Source: Sthenelais limicola
Lineage: Eukaryota > Annelida > Polychaeta > Phyllodocida > Sigalionidae
Reading direction: 5' to 3'
Assembly: GCA_942159475.1 (NCBI GenBank)
Contig: OW804102.1
Span: 35,594,873 to 35,658,872 of the forward strand
Length of the DNA stretch: 64,000 bases
Shown: in pieces, positions 1 through 10,439 of the stretch
How positions within the stretch are numbered: position 1 is the stretch's first letter
How the letters are laid out: each line of letters starts with the position of its first letter
Translations under genes and position numbers: made by a program
Notes under the pieces: model-generated
Told to the model about the DNA's origin: nothing
What the model saw: only the letters and a program-made list of their open reading frames with translations
Databases searched by the model: none

Positions 1-30
1 GCGAATTGTACATTTCTGGCTACTTCACCC
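1..30 (-). repeat. Terminal fragment of family-A MITE
   Basis: The first 30 bases match the end of the family-A element that recurs intact at eight other places in the window (GAATTGTACATTT followed by a diverged terminus). The element is cut by the window edge or by divergence. Confidence 0.4.
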
Positions 31-42
31 ACATATAGATCT

Positions 43-111
43 GACACGGTGGGATTCGAACCCACAACCCACAACATTCATTTGTCAATACTGATAGCGC
101 AATTCACATGC
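43..111 (-). repeat. tRNA-like / SINE relic (T-arm and B box)
   Basis: On the minus strand a perfect T-arm is visible: GTGGG, loop TTCGAAT, CCCAC, which is also a consensus RNA polymerase III B box. The 5' part is degenerate, and the copy appears cut at about 112 by the family-H element. It could be a tRNA pseudogene or a tRNA-derived SINE; a functional tRNA is unlikely because the acceptor stem cannot be paired. Confidence 0.35.
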
Positions 112-130
112 CTCTGGGTCCTGTTGTATA

Positions 131-230
131 AAGGGCCTAGCCCACTAAGCCTATTCTCATGCGATTTTGCGCCGCAGAGGACTCTTTTCCACTAAGTTCT
201 GTGAGAATTGGCTTAGTGGACTAGGCCCTT
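131..230. mobile_element. Family-G foldback MITE, copy 1 (100 bp)
   Basis: Begins AAGGGCCTAG and ends CTAGGCCCTT, and the whole unit folds back on itself. A second copy in opposite orientation lies at 18507-18617 and shares the internal GCGATTTTGCGCCGCAGAGG block. It is inserted in the left arm of family H. Confidence 0.65.
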
Positions 231-343
231 AAACCAAGGAAAGAAAAATTGTGCATGTGAACCTGAACATTGTATAAACTAAGAAAAGGGAAAACTTGCA
301 TGAAACATCCTACACTTTCCCCCTCCCTTCATTGTCTGTATAT

Positions 344-579
344 GGGTCAGATTTTCAGAATATGTGCAATTCAACTTCGCCAATCCTCTCAAATAACCCA
401 CATTTCAGACGAAAATAAAGTTCAAAATACAGTTCAACCTAACCAAACAGATTGCTAGAATCAGTGCAATGCCGAATATCCTCGAATTTACCTAGTATTG
501 ACCAAATTGCAGCCCAATTTAGCAGAATTTACTAAATGTATACAGCAGTCAATTGTACATTTTCTGAAAATCTGACCCA
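344..579 (-). mobile_element. Family-A MITE, copy 1
   Basis: Termini GGGTCAGATTTTCAGAA... and ...TTCTGAAAATCTGACCC form a TIR of about 28 bp. The flanks read ATAT on both sides, which fits a 4-bp target duplication. There is no ORF worth calling. Confidence 0.7.
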
Positions 580-989
580 TATAGGCCATCTCTACAAGCT
601 GGGGATTCCCCCTTTCCTATAGGAAGCGGAACATTCCTTCACCTGTGTACGGGTGAAGACATTTCCACAATTTTATCTTTTTAATTCGTTTTTATTCAGG
701 TTGAGAGCTACATACATCATTCTTAGATTCAGTTCATTTCATAAAACAGCCCATCGGCTCACCATTGCGGTGGTCTTCCTCCAATCCCTGAGCTGACAAA
801 GGAGATTTGTAATTTTAGTAGTATATTTTGATATTCAGTAAAACACTCGGTCTGAAAACAAAACTAACTAACCAAACAGAAAATCGAAATTATATACAGT
901 ATACACTTCTAGTGAATTATAGGTATTGAGTAATAATACACACACACGTCAAAAAATCCTTTCCTTAGCTTAAACAACAGGCCCCAGAG

Positions 990-1431
990 TTAGGTCCAGA
1001 CCTCTGTGCTATCCCGCCCGTCACTATTTGAATGAAGCTTTAGCAGGTCTATATTTGACTATAGGTTTAACTCCTGATAGCTAAGAACTTCAAAAGACAT
1101 AACTGATTTGACAAGAATTGAATTCCTCTAATTTATGGACTGAACAAACATAAACTAAACTTAACGAATATATGTTGTAACATCAAAATAACTTTTAAAA
1201 TCTTAAATAAAATCAAACATGGGGCTAAAATGAGAGTTTATGAATTTGCATAATGTGCCTTTTTTCAATTGTCCTGTTGAGTTGATTGGTTAACAGGAGT
1301 GACTCAATTTCACTCGAGCTTCTCGCCTTGCATTTCCATTGGCTCGGCATAATAGGTTTTCTGCGCAGTATGCCATAACAATTATTGGATAATTGGAAGT
1401 ATTATGTTCGCGCAGTATTTATTTCCGTTAT
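990..1431. other. Intergenic AT-rich DNA, nothing recognised
   Basis: No ORF, RNA gene or repeat with clear termini is seen between the family-H and family-B elements. Confidence 0.4.
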
Positions 1432-1850
1432 TTGTGATTTGTGAGAGAAAAATGAGTCACAAGTCGTAAAAAAGGATTTTGAGATATCATCATATTTAAA
1501 AAGATGGAATCAAGCAGATTCTAATGATAGTAAATAGTAGGACATTAATTTTAATAAGCATTCCTATATTTTAAGTACTATATTTTTATTTTTGAAACAA
1601 AAGTGTGCAATATGTATAGGTGGTCATTAATTAGAAAGCAGCTAGATATGCTCTATAAGATGAACGTAGAAATACAGGATATAATTATTTAATACATTGT
1701 CTTGAAATTTGGTACATGTATTCATACAACTCTAAGCGGTCGATATCCTAATGATGAGACCATTCCTACAAAGGGATCTTGTGCATAATACACTTGGAAT
1801 AATACCTATTTTGCGACTTGTGACTCATTTCCCTGGAACACATATCACAT
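1432..1850. mobile_element. Family-B MITE, copy 1
   Basis: Long inverted termini: the left reads AAAAATGAGTCACAAGTCG and the right reads TTTTGCGACTTGTGACTCAT. The interior is AT-rich and non-coding. The TIR contains TGAGTCA. The same family recurs at 4617, 6085, 9778, 22034, 24897 and 45679. Confidence 0.6.
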
Positions 1851-2940
1851 TTCAGCGCACCTGCGTGGAAATAAATCATGCGCAAAAGGTATAAAAGTAT
1901 TGCTGCGCGAATTTAAATCCGCGTGAAAAGGTGTCGGAGCACTTAGTGCGCGGAAATTTATCTGCGCGAAAATAAATACGTTTACAGTATATTGTTATTA
2001 TGTCGCGCCTTTCCCCCTTTGCCATGTCAATGCTATATCTGTATTCGAGAGGCGCTAGGCCGAGGGCATCTGCATTGGCCTCTCGAGATATCCCCACAAC
2101 GGTAATAATGTACTAATAGTTAGTGGATGCGTTAGTGTTGTTTTGGTGCGTTGTGGCTGCTAAATCTCCCTATTATCTTCAGAAAACGCAACTTCTGCAC
2201 AATCTAGGGTTATTATCACAAACTCATGGACGCTATAATTGGAAGTTAATTTCTTGTTATCAAATTGCAACGCCCCCTGACGCATTTAATTGCATGGCGC
2301 AAGTCACTAGCCAGTTTCCATTCCGGAACATCCCACATCCAGTTGCTGATATTTCCTTTCCTCCGGTCCAAGAGCGGAAATCAACAACAGAGGAAGTTTT
2401 TTGTGAAGCGGAAATTATGGCCAGTTCGCGGCCATCTAGTATGTATTAGTGGACAGCCCCAAGTTGCCACAATCTGACACTAATTTTGTCAGGTGGGGTG
2501 CGCGTGCGCAGAATGATCCACAAGTAAGGGGGTTTTGTTTATGGCGTGGGCGGCAGGGTGAAAGTTCGATGATGGCGGGGGGGGGGGGGGGGGGGGTTGG
2601 CAGGGGGAGGGGGAACTGAGTGGATGTGGGGAGGGGGATGTTAAGGACGTACTCCACTGAGGCAATTTGCAAGCGATTTTTACATCGTGTGTGGCCTGCG
2701 TGCACCAATATTGCTACTTTACCGCTTGTTTGAACACCAACATCGATTCAATGATATAAAATTGATTACAAATCTATATTCATATATATTTATATATATC
2801 ATATACGCATGTATGAATACCACACATTCCAGGCAAAAATGCGCAAACACATTCCTAAGGTGGTTGAAGATTCAGCAATGTGTGGTTGCCTAGAGTGGAA
2901 TCTGGTTTCAGTGGTGGCCTTTGAGAATAAGTCAACGTCC
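1851..2940. other. Intergenic; CGCGAAAATAAA-type repeat and a poly-G tract
   Basis: 1880-1990 carries repeated TGCGCGAA / GCGCGGAAATTTAT motifs ending near GTTTACAGTA, in the style of a small dispersed repeat. 2576-2597 is a run of more than 20 G. Short ORFs on both strands overlap one another and show no recognisable domain. Confidence 0.4.
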
Positions 2941-3383
2941 GATTCCACTGGATCGCTTATAAATATATGTGCTCATGGCTCGCTCTTGCTGCGCTTGTTT
3001 ATAGGGCGCTTGTCATTCGCTCTTCATCCCCTAATATTTTTAGCGCAATACAAGCACAGAGCGATTCTACTGGTGCGCTTGTTTCCTATATGAAATCAAT
3101 GTTAAATCCCTTGGTTCGCTCTAATTGCGCTCTTGAACCACTACTAAAAGACGTGGAAAGAGCGCCGTGTAGTTGCGCTCAAATCAAACACGTCAGATAT
3201 TATCGCAATGTCCTGCGCTCATCTAAAGAAGCGCAAATAGCAGTTTTTAAGAGCGTATAGAAAGTACATTAACCGATTCTATTGGACCGCTCTGGCTGCG
3301 CTCAATCTGTGCTTGTTAATAGGCTCTCATGGAAATAAAAAGAGCGGGCCACGAGCAGGCTAAAAGAGCGAGCCAGTGGAATC
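2941..3383. mobile_element. TIR element (about 440 bp) rich in GCGCT motifs
   Basis: The left end GATTCCACTGGATCGCT matches the reverse complement of the right end AGCGAGCCAGTGGAATC with one mismatch. The interior holds many AGAGCG/GCGCTC words in both orientations. No coding frame persists. Confidence 0.5.
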
Positions 3384-3385
3384 AC

Positions 3386-3456
3386 AGCCTTAGTTGTGTA
3401 ATGGTATAGCATGTCTCCGCATCAAGCAAGAAATCTGTGTTTGAGTCCCGTTTGAG
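3386..3456 (+). repeat. tRNA-like / SINE relic
   Basis: An A-box-like TGTAATGGTATAGCA is followed about 30 nt later by a B-box-like GTTTGAGTCCCG. The cloverleaf does not close properly, so this is more likely a tRNA-derived SINE head or pseudogene than a tRNA. Confidence 0.35.
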
Positions 3457-3567
3457 GAAGACAGTTCTTTTTATGGTCATGACAAATGTACTTTGTATTT
3501 GTACTACAAATGTATCAGGTATTCATAGTCTCTACCTTGTATGGTTCTGGAGCCAGGCAGAGTCTAA

Positions 3568-3691
3568 AAGGATTAATGTCCGACATTGTGGGGCTGCTGG
3601 TGCCCTGTTGGGTGTATAATCCCTCAGCTTCACTTGGGGATATAATTCAAACAGTGCACCAGCAGCCCGCCAGTGTCGCTCATTAATCCTT
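3568..3691. mobile_element. Foldback MITE (124 bp)
   Basis: The arms start AAGGATTAATG and end CATTAATCCTT, and the GCTGCTGGTGC stretch is mirrored by GCACCAGCAGC. A related single end lies near 63140-63166 (GCCAGCAATGTCGGTCGTTAATCC). Confidence 0.6.
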
Positions 3692-4616
3692 CAAGCATAC
3701 TTTCAGAATGTAGTTTCTATTCAATTCCTTCATCCCTTCTCCTATTCTTTTTCACTTTTTCACCTTTTAAATTCTCCTCCCCCCACCCCACTCTACCACT
3801 GGCTGGGGTGACATTACATCAGCCAAGTAAAGCCCAGCTGCCATAAGCGGGTCGAAGCATGTGCAATCTTCCAAATGGAATTCCATTGAAATAGCTTCAA
3901 AATCATTTCCTTGAAATGGTATATTTACTATCTGAACATAATTATGTAAGCAATCTTGAGAGTTAGAGCCCTGTACATGCAGCCGGTAAAAAGCCTTTTA
4001 TAAATGTATGCAGAGCCTTGAATGTCGTAAATCCACAATTAATATAGTGTAGATACATGACTAGGTATATCAGAACCTTAAAAGCACATAATCATAGGAT
4101 TAGTGATAGTCACTGCATGAAATGCCACCATTTTGCAAAACGAATTGTGACACAAAGCATCACCAGCTTCTGGTTTAGTGGCTCTTGATTTGCCGTACAT
4201 TATATGAGCTGCATTCGCACAAAACAGGATTTCTTTTCTGTTTTAAAGTTCTTTGAGAGGATTTTAGCTGGCCTCCACAATCTATTTGTGGAACTTTAGG
4301 AAGCCCTGCAGCAAAAGAAAACTCTTGGTTAAAGCATGGTACCTTCAGATGGGTTGGAAAAGAACAGCATAAAATAATCCTTAGATTTTGATCGGTGTTG
4401 AGAACTGACGGAGAATGCAGCTTGAATCCAAGGAGGACAGACTTCATTGAAAATAATTAAACGAAATTTATGACAGCTGTGAACCTATTTTCGAGTGGCC
4501 GCCAATGGCTGCTTAGGATAAAGTTAGGTGCTTTTTCGAGAAACTCGCAAAGCAGATTTTATTCCCCGTAAGGGAAATAACTTTGAGGGGGCATCTCATT
4601 ACTTATTTAGCTGGAA
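3692..4616. other. Intergenic, nothing recognised
   Basis: AT-rich DNA with a pyrimidine-rich patch at 3720-3800. The minus-strand frame at 4175-4447 has no domain, splice context or codon signal that I can support. Confidence 0.35.
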
Positions 4617-5411
4617 TGTGTGATTTGTTACAGAAACATTAGTCACAAGTCACAAATAGATAGGTCAGATTTTCAGAAAATGTACAATTGGGAGATCAAC
4701 ACATTTAGTAAATTCTGCTAAATTAGACCGAAAAATCGTCAACACTAGGTATATCTGAATTTCGTAATGTCCGTCCGCTCAGTGCGGATCCGAATGAGTG
4801 AGTGTTCCAATGTTTACGCTCGCCGCGCTACGTCATAGGCGCGGCGAGGAGCGATCTGATTGGTCGCTGGGGAGAAATGGGCGTGGCTAGGGAACCGCCC
4901 CTTGGTCACCCAAATATGGGCATCGATGAGTCGATTGTGTATATTTAGTATTGCCTTGATTCAAACAATTTATTAGGTTATGTTCAATTGTATTTTGAAC
5001 CTGATTTTTGTCTTAATTTGGGTTATTTTAGAGGATTGGTGAAGGTGAATTGTACATTTTCTGGCGGTTTCACCCAGATGATATTTTCAAATGTTCTTCC
5101 ACACGAATCCTTCCTCAGAATGTTTTCATTTGTGGGGTGTCAATGAATACATGTGGCAAATTTTAAGACAGTGTATTAGATAAATCTATGCATATCTGGG
5201 AGTTATCCTAAGGAGTATATTTAGCTACTTTACTAGTGATCGACAATTCAGAAATATTGCGAACATTTTGTTTCATGCATAAAACAAATAGAAGTATATG
5301 CTGGATGTCCTAATGTTTACCACCTCGGCTTGATCCCATCTATTCAAATATGATGGTATCTCAAAATCCATTTTTGCGACTTATGACTTATTTTCCTTGA
5401 CACGTCACATA
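4617..5411. mobile_element. Family-B MITE, copy 2, split by a family-A insertion
   Basis: The left terminus (TGTGATTTGTTACAG, TCACAAGTCACAAA) is at 4617-4656 and the right terminus (TTTTGCGACTTATGACTTAT ... CACGTCACAT) is at 5375-5411. A family-A MITE occupies about 4663-5071 between them. The nesting order is therefore B first, then A. Confidence 0.55.
4663..5071 (+). mobile_element. Family-A MITE, copy 2, containing a GC-rich insert
   Basis: Starts GGTCAGATTTTCAGAAAATG and ends with the GAATTGTACATTTTCTGG terminus. It is about 170 bp longer than other copies because of a GC-rich insert at roughly 4768-4940 that no other family-A copy has. Confidence 0.6.
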
Positions 5412-6084
5412 TATGTATTTTGCAGAAGCAGTATGCAAAGGTCCAATAAATAGCATGACCTTACATGCGTCAGAATAGTAAGAGTAGCTTCGTTTGAATG
5501 TCTATGTAAACTTGCACTTTCAATGTTTGTAACATGCACGGGAAGCTACTTGTCACGGCATCCTTACGTTATACACACCATGCAAAGGATCTGCTTGCTC
5601 GTTTTCAAGACATACGTCGATATCAGAACATTTCTTTCTCTGCGTTAATGACTACTCACAAAACCCAGAAGTCCAGACAATGGTGTGATTGACGACACAC
5701 ACCAATATGATGTCATGAATGCTAGGATCTTTTATAAAGGACCATTCACGAAATGTTTAACTCATTGTAGTCGATTGAAATATATACTCTCGGGAGGCGA
5801 ATACATACAATACAACAATACATGGCATGGCGACGGTAACGCATGCAACGCATGCAACACGTGAAACCCCTGCCTGGAAACCTGGGGTGCCGGGGCGGGG
5901 GGGGGGGGGGGGCAAGGCGCTTCAACAAAAAACAGAAGAGAATTTTAACGACGATTAGTCATTGTGTGATTTATGGAATACACACAACCAAACAACCAAG
6001 GGGGAAATAAAGGGAATTTCGAAGAGGAGTAGCCTCAGTGATTGGACTGCTAGATAGATGTTTGATGTGTTTCGATTAGTATAA
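5412..6084. other. Intergenic; poly-G run
   Basis: 5896-5913 is an uninterrupted G run. The rest is AT-rich with no supported gene. Confidence 0.35.
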
Positions 6085-6490
6085 ATGTGATGTGTTATAG
6101 GAAAATGAGTCACAAGTCGCAAATGTTGATTTTGAGATAACATCATATATTTGAAAAAATGAGATCAAGAGGATTGGAATGAATGTAAACATTAAGGGCT
6201 TCTAATAAGTACTTTAATCTTTTCAGTTCGATATTTTTATTTTTTGTAAAGAAAGTTTGCAGTAATTCTGGGTGGACAATTACTAGTAAAGTAGCTAAAT
6301 ATATACTGCATAGGTTGATCGAAGAAACCCACTGATATAATTAATAAACTGTCATGAAAGTTGATACTTGTATTCATACAACCACAAAGACTAGACTAAA
6401 ATATCCCAACAAGGAGATCGTGTAAATAAAACACTTTGAAAGATATCGATTTTGCGACTTGTGACTCTTTTTTCTGGAACACGTCACAAA
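6085..6490. mobile_element. Family-B MITE, copy 3
   Basis: Left terminus TGTGATGTGTTATAGGAAAA with TGAGTCACAAGTCGCAAA; right terminus TTTTGCGACTTGTGACTC...ACACGTCACAAA. The interior matches copy 1 in many stretches (for example GTAGCTAAATAT). Confidence 0.65.
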
Positions 6491-7787
6491 TAATATACAT
6501 GTCATGAAACATGCTATGACTACATCTCTTACTCATGCCCAAAGGGCCAACAGTCCCTAAGGTGAGTGAGCCAGAAGCTAGAACTTTTAAGGGCTCCTTC
6601 TTGGGATATAGGCTGACACCTTAAGAACAGAGATCTAGCTAGAGTTGCCCCTCCTCCCACTGATCGCCACGTAACTGACTCTGACCTTTGTTCCCTATGC
6701 ACTAGTAATGCACCCTACCGGGAGATCCGGCAAGCTAATTCACAAGCACTGGGGCCCTACAGGTAAAGGTCAGAATGTAAGGATAAACCACCCCCGCGCC
6801 ATCTACTGATGTACTATATTCTGCATCAATAAGACTTGCCTATTAGAGCAAACACAGCATGAGCTATCTGAAGCAGCAAAGAATCACTGGAACTTTGGAA
6901 GATTTAGGGACTTTCTGTCATCTTAGCGCACTTAATATCTGATTTAGGTTATTACAGATACTACTGTTTATATCTGTGACATAACTGGGAATTTGATATA
7001 CAAACCTAGCTAGCCGATATATATATATATATATATACTTTCCTGGTTGTAGTATTGTCCACTATTATTATTATAAAACCTTTATTCAATAAACATTTCT
7101 GCTCAGTGCGATACTGAAAAGGAATTGTCCTTCTCAATGTTGTTTTCTATGCTGAGATCCTCCAGGTATCCCTTTTAAATTATAGTATAATATGGGGAAA
7201 TGATATGGTACAATGATTGTGTAGATACATGTTATTCAAGAATCAGTGAGTTAATAGGTACAGCTCATCCTATATTGGAATTTGACGGCTATGGCAATGT
7301 CTTTTATAGTCTGTGAGTTCATGTTTTAATGCCATTATTGTATAATTACCGCCTGTTGAAATCTATGTAAGTTTGAATTGTCATGTGTTATCATAGGAGC
7401 TCAAAATAGTTCAATAGGTCATTCACGCCTTTATTTTTAAAGAGATAATTCAGTTTCAGTTTCAAATCCTAGTTTCATACACATAATACAATAAAATACT
7501 GTCAGGATAGTTCCCTGGTTGATTAATAATTATAAAGGGCGAGTCCGTACTGAATGCAGAATAACACCTTAAGTCATAAATAGAAAAAGCGTTCTAGGAC
7601 GGCAATATAGTTTTATACAGTAGTAGAGTATAACAATTTGACGTTAGGTCTTGTCAATGACAATCACGATCATCTGGTGTAATAGTACCTTACCGTTTTG
7701 TTGTTCATTTAAAATAATATTATTAGATTTATTGTTATATCGATATGCGTTTAAGGCGATTCTCAGGCGACTCTCATATAATTTTTA
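6491..7787. other. Intergenic; (TA)n microsatellite
   Basis: A (TA)n tract lies at about 7017-7036. No gene, RNA or element ends are recognised in the rest. Confidence 0.35.
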
Positions 7788-7919
7788 TATCCAATGGCAC
7801 GATGGAGGTTTCAAATTGACCGAGACAGAGGGTCAGATCGCATGACACCCCAAAGGGGTGGATTGCCATTTGACCCGACGTCGAGATTGATTTGAAACCG
7901 AACAGAGTGCCATTGGATA
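7788..7919. mobile_element. Foldback element (132 bp)
   Basis: Begins TATCCAATGGCAC and ends GTGCCATTGGATA. Inner arms GGTTTCAAATTGACCGAGA and its diverged complement pair, meeting at ACCCCAAAGGGGT. A palindromic MITE. Confidence 0.6.
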
Positions 7920-8388
7920 TTTATAACATACAGATTTATCAATATATTTGTTATGTTTACCCTCTTAGTACTGTTTTTCTTGACAAATTATCAAAACAAT
8001 GTCAACTTACGAAACATGCAGGGCAGCGCTACGCTTCTGCCCCCAAGAAGTGCAACGTCATGAACCAACAAATCTACGTTATTTGGGCCACGTGCTTCCA
8101 TGACAACCCGTATGGTATTGGTATGCCATGACTTATCAGATGGCACCCCTGTATCACGTTGTTGAAATCATGTATGTATGTAATAAAGTGGAAAACCACA
8201 TGAGAATCCGTTTACTGAACTATGGCCATTATGGCTGAAGTCACCTGAAACACCTGACTAGGGGGCAATGTTTAAAACACCTGTATACAAGATATATTAT
8301 ATAGGTGCAACCGATTGTACTGCAATTACCTATAAATTGATGATAATAAAATATATTTTCAGGTTTGACCTCTCAGCCAGCACTAGAC
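7920..8388. other. Presumed 5' flank and 5' UTR region of the six-Cys peptide gene
   Basis: Nothing is called in 7920-8340. A 3' splice-site-like tract (TATATTTTCAG) ends at 8362, 26 bases before the start codon, so the ATG-bearing exon probably follows a non-coding first exon that I could not place. Confidence 0.3.
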
Positions 8389-8556
8389 ATGAAGCAGTGT
8401 GTATCCTTGCTTGCCCTGTGTTCTGTGTTCCTGCATACAGTCTACACAGCACCCATGCCCGGCACAGACGCATCAGAGAACTCAGTAGGCACCTCCGAGA
8501 ACTCCATAAACATGTGTCTAATGGCCTGTGCAATGTGCTTCGATGACTACCAACAG
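8389..8556 (+). CDS. Candidate eclosion-hormone-type peptide, coding exon 1 of 2
   Basis: Encodes residues 1-56 of a 97-residue secreted peptide precursor. I chose the ATG at 8389 because the next residues (MKQCVSLLALCSVFLHTVYT) form a textbook signal peptide with likely cleavage at VYTA/PM; an in-frame ATG 24 bases upstream would spoil it. The exon ends in phase 0 at CAACAG/gtcagt. Residues 42-50 hold three cysteines spaced C-x3-C-x2-C, as at the start of the eclosion hormone fold. With exon 2 the pattern is C-x3-C-x2-C-x12-C-x4-C-x17-C. Arthropod eclosion hormone has the same first three spacings, but x3 rather than x4 between Cys4 and Cys5, and a shorter last loop. The family is known from ambulacrarians as a neuropeptide. 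The secreted six-Cys peptide is firm; the family name is an inference. Confidence 0.6.
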
Positions 8557-8639
8557 GTCAGTATCTATTAATTGATTTATTCATCTATTTATGTATTCAA
8601 AGTATTTGTATTCAAAGTAAATAATAAATACATGTATTT

Positions 8640-9070
8640 ATTATTTACTTTATATTTATTGACAGAGGAATCTGAAGCAGTTTTATTTATCTTTTTATTT
8701 ATTTATTTATTTATTGATCCTGATGAAGGTATAATGATACCGAAACGTCGATCAACCCTGAATGAATAAAACCTCCTACCTAAACTAATATCTGTGTTCT
8801 ACATGTATTCAGAGTCGCCTCAATCTCTTTGATATTTATTTATTTGTTTATCCTTTTTTGTTTATTTAATAATTATTGACACGAGAACCGACATCAGGCA
8901 ACATTAGTATTATTTATTTATCTAATTATTCATTTATTTATTTCGACGCAGTGGGTGTAAGTCACAATGGATTTATTTATTTATCTTTTTGTTAATTTAT
9001 TAATTGCTCTGGCACTGGAATCATTTACATATTGTTAGATTTTAGATATCTATTTATCCTTTTTAATTTA
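8640..9070. repeat. (TTTA)n-rich low-complexity tract
   Basis: Interrupted TTTATTTATT runs flank the hammerhead motif on both sides. Short AT-rich tails of this kind often accompany retroelement copies, so this may be the body or tail of a degraded Penelope-like or retrozyme insertion. Confidence 0.5.
8714..8755 (+). ncRNA. Hammerhead ribozyme motif, minimal type I
   Basis: All core elements are present in order: stem I 5' strand TTGATC (8714-8719), catalytic CTGATGA (8720-8726), stem II GGTAT/ATACC (8728-8732 and 8737-8741) closed by a 4-nt loop, GAAA (8742-8745), then CGTC (8746-8749) with cleavage predicted after C8749, and the stem I 3' strand GATCAA (8750-8755), fully complementary to the 5' strand. 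Stem III is reduced to the self-complementary ACGT, as in the minimal hammerheads of Penelope-like elements and retrozymes, which are thought to cleave as dimers. It lies in the intron of the six-Cys peptide gene, on the sense strand, between (TTTA)n tracts. Confidence 0.8.
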
Positions 9071-9329
9071 TTGATAAATTATTATTGTTTTTTTTGTATT
9101 AATGGGCGTAAATGGTTTGTATTGGTGAAGCATGGTTTAGAATAAAATATTAAATTTGATAGATGATATTGATTAAAAAAAATGTACAATTGATTGCCCA
9201 GGTTCTCCTCCAATGTGATATCGTTGATATAACTTATTCATGAAGATTAATAGATTGTTGGAATAGTGAGAGCTATTGCATAAAGAGAAATGAATGGAGA
9301 CCAGAGGCTTTGAATCTCGAGATCCGACT

Positions 9330-9488
9330 GACAAGTATTTTATTATAACAGACAAACATAAAAAACTGTGTTAGATATCCTAATGTTACCATCATTGGAA
9401 TCAGCTTGATCTGATCTTTTCAAAATTAATACCATGATATCACAAAATCCATTTTTGTGTGACTTATGTCTGTAAAACATCACATATT
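9330..9488. repeat. Right-end fragment of a family-B MITE
   Basis: Matches the right third of family B (GATATCCTAATGTTACCATC ... AAAATCCATTTTTG...ACATCACATA). The left end is missing or unrecognisable. Confidence 0.45.
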
Positions 9489-9777
9489 GAGTTGGAAGTA
9501 TACCGACTGGCGCCTACCTCCATCCACTGGGAAATTCCAGGCCTTAACTCCCGCTGTGCACAAGCATGCGTCAAATATACATCAATTATCATATATTGCA
9601 TTTTCACAATCAATAAGGGTTATATATATACGTCAGTAGCTTATTCAGCTGCGAACAACAAACAAGCTGGATAATTACTACATTCCCACATCTTGTTAAT
9701 GAGGGAGTGAATAGAGAAGGAATGGTGACTCATTCCTTATTTATTGTAATTCGCAGGGTGGGGTTGGGGTGGGGGGT

Positions 9778-10021
9778 ATATCAGGAAAATGAGTAAAATG
9801 AGTGGCAAAAAATGATATTTCTCAAATGATTTTTCACAGGAACCCTTAATGAGAATCCTTTCATTCTTGGGGTCTTTATCACTGCTAGTAGGATGGATTC
9901 CTATACTAAATTTCAAGGCTGTATATGAAATGTATTCATTCAGGCTATCATAAGGACTATAAACATTATATATTATCTAAAAATCCATTTTTTGCGACTT
10001 TTTCCTGTGACACATCACAAA
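9778..10021. mobile_element. Family-B MITE, copy 4 (short)
   Basis: The left end TATCAGGAAAATGAGTAAAA and right end TTTTTGCGAC...GTGACACATCACAA are recognisable, with an interior deletion compared with copies 1 and 3. Lies in the intron of the six-Cys peptide gene. Confidence 0.55.
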
Positions 10022-10081
10022 GGATATTGAGTGTAATCAAGTTTATATGCTCTATTCTTCAGGAACCTAAATCTTGTTTTT

Positions 10082-10436
10082 ATTATTCATGCACCTAATT
10101 CTTGTTATTATTCGTCATGCACCTCATTAAATGAGGAGGCGAAGATTAATTCAAATACTTTAGTTTATTATTTTGGGTAAAAGCTAAACGATCCAGCGAC
10201 GAACATTTGTGTAAAAGCAAGCGAGAGTCCAAGTGAGGAGGAACTGGCATGCGACTCTAGTTCTTGGAGAATATGAAGGTGGCGCCACCCATTCAATGCC
10301 CTGCTGCGTCATTGGCCTAATTATTGTTGTTATTATTCGTCAGGCACCTAATTATTGGTGTTATTATTCGTCATGCACCTAATTGTTGTTGTTATTAATC
10401 TTCATGCACCTAACTCTTGGTTTTATTATCTACTTG
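10082..10436 (+). repeat. Degenerate tandem repeat, unit about 28 bp, split by an insertion
   Basis: Units resembling TGCACCTAATTCTTGTTATT repeat at 10089, 10118, 10347 and 10375-10430. The array is interrupted at 10124-10317 by an Ngaro-related unit and runs almost to the 3' splice site of the second coding exon. Confidence 0.55.
10124..10317. mobile_element. Short Ngaro-related unit (solo-like terminal repeats)
   Basis: Starts TCATTAAATGAGGAGGCGAA and ends with ...GGTGGCGCCACCCATTCAAT, GCCCT and CGTCATTGGCC. These are diverged forms of the start of the 192-bp repeat and the end of the 141-bp repeat of the Ngaro element at 37617-43160, in the same order and joined by a deletion. It splits a tandem repeat cleanly between TGCACC and TAATTATTG. 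Confidence 0.6.
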
Positions 10437-10439
10437 CAG

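Larger units (their letters stand above)
112..989. mobile_element. Family-H TIR element, copy 1, with nested A and G elements
   Basis: The left end CTCTGGGTCCTGTTGTATAA and the reverse complement of the right end (CTCTGGGGCCTGTTGTTTAA) form an inverted repeat. It is the same family as 26212-27328. A 100-bp foldback (family G) and a full family-A MITE lie inside it, so H is the oldest insertion here. No coding capacity is seen. Confidence 0.5.

Noticed and set aside
43..111. A functional tRNA gene
   Set aside because: Only the T-arm pairs; the acceptor and anticodon arms do not.
2123..2477. Overlapping + strand ORFs of 70-108 codons
   Set aside because: Mutually overlapping, composition like the surrounding non-coding DNA, no domain.
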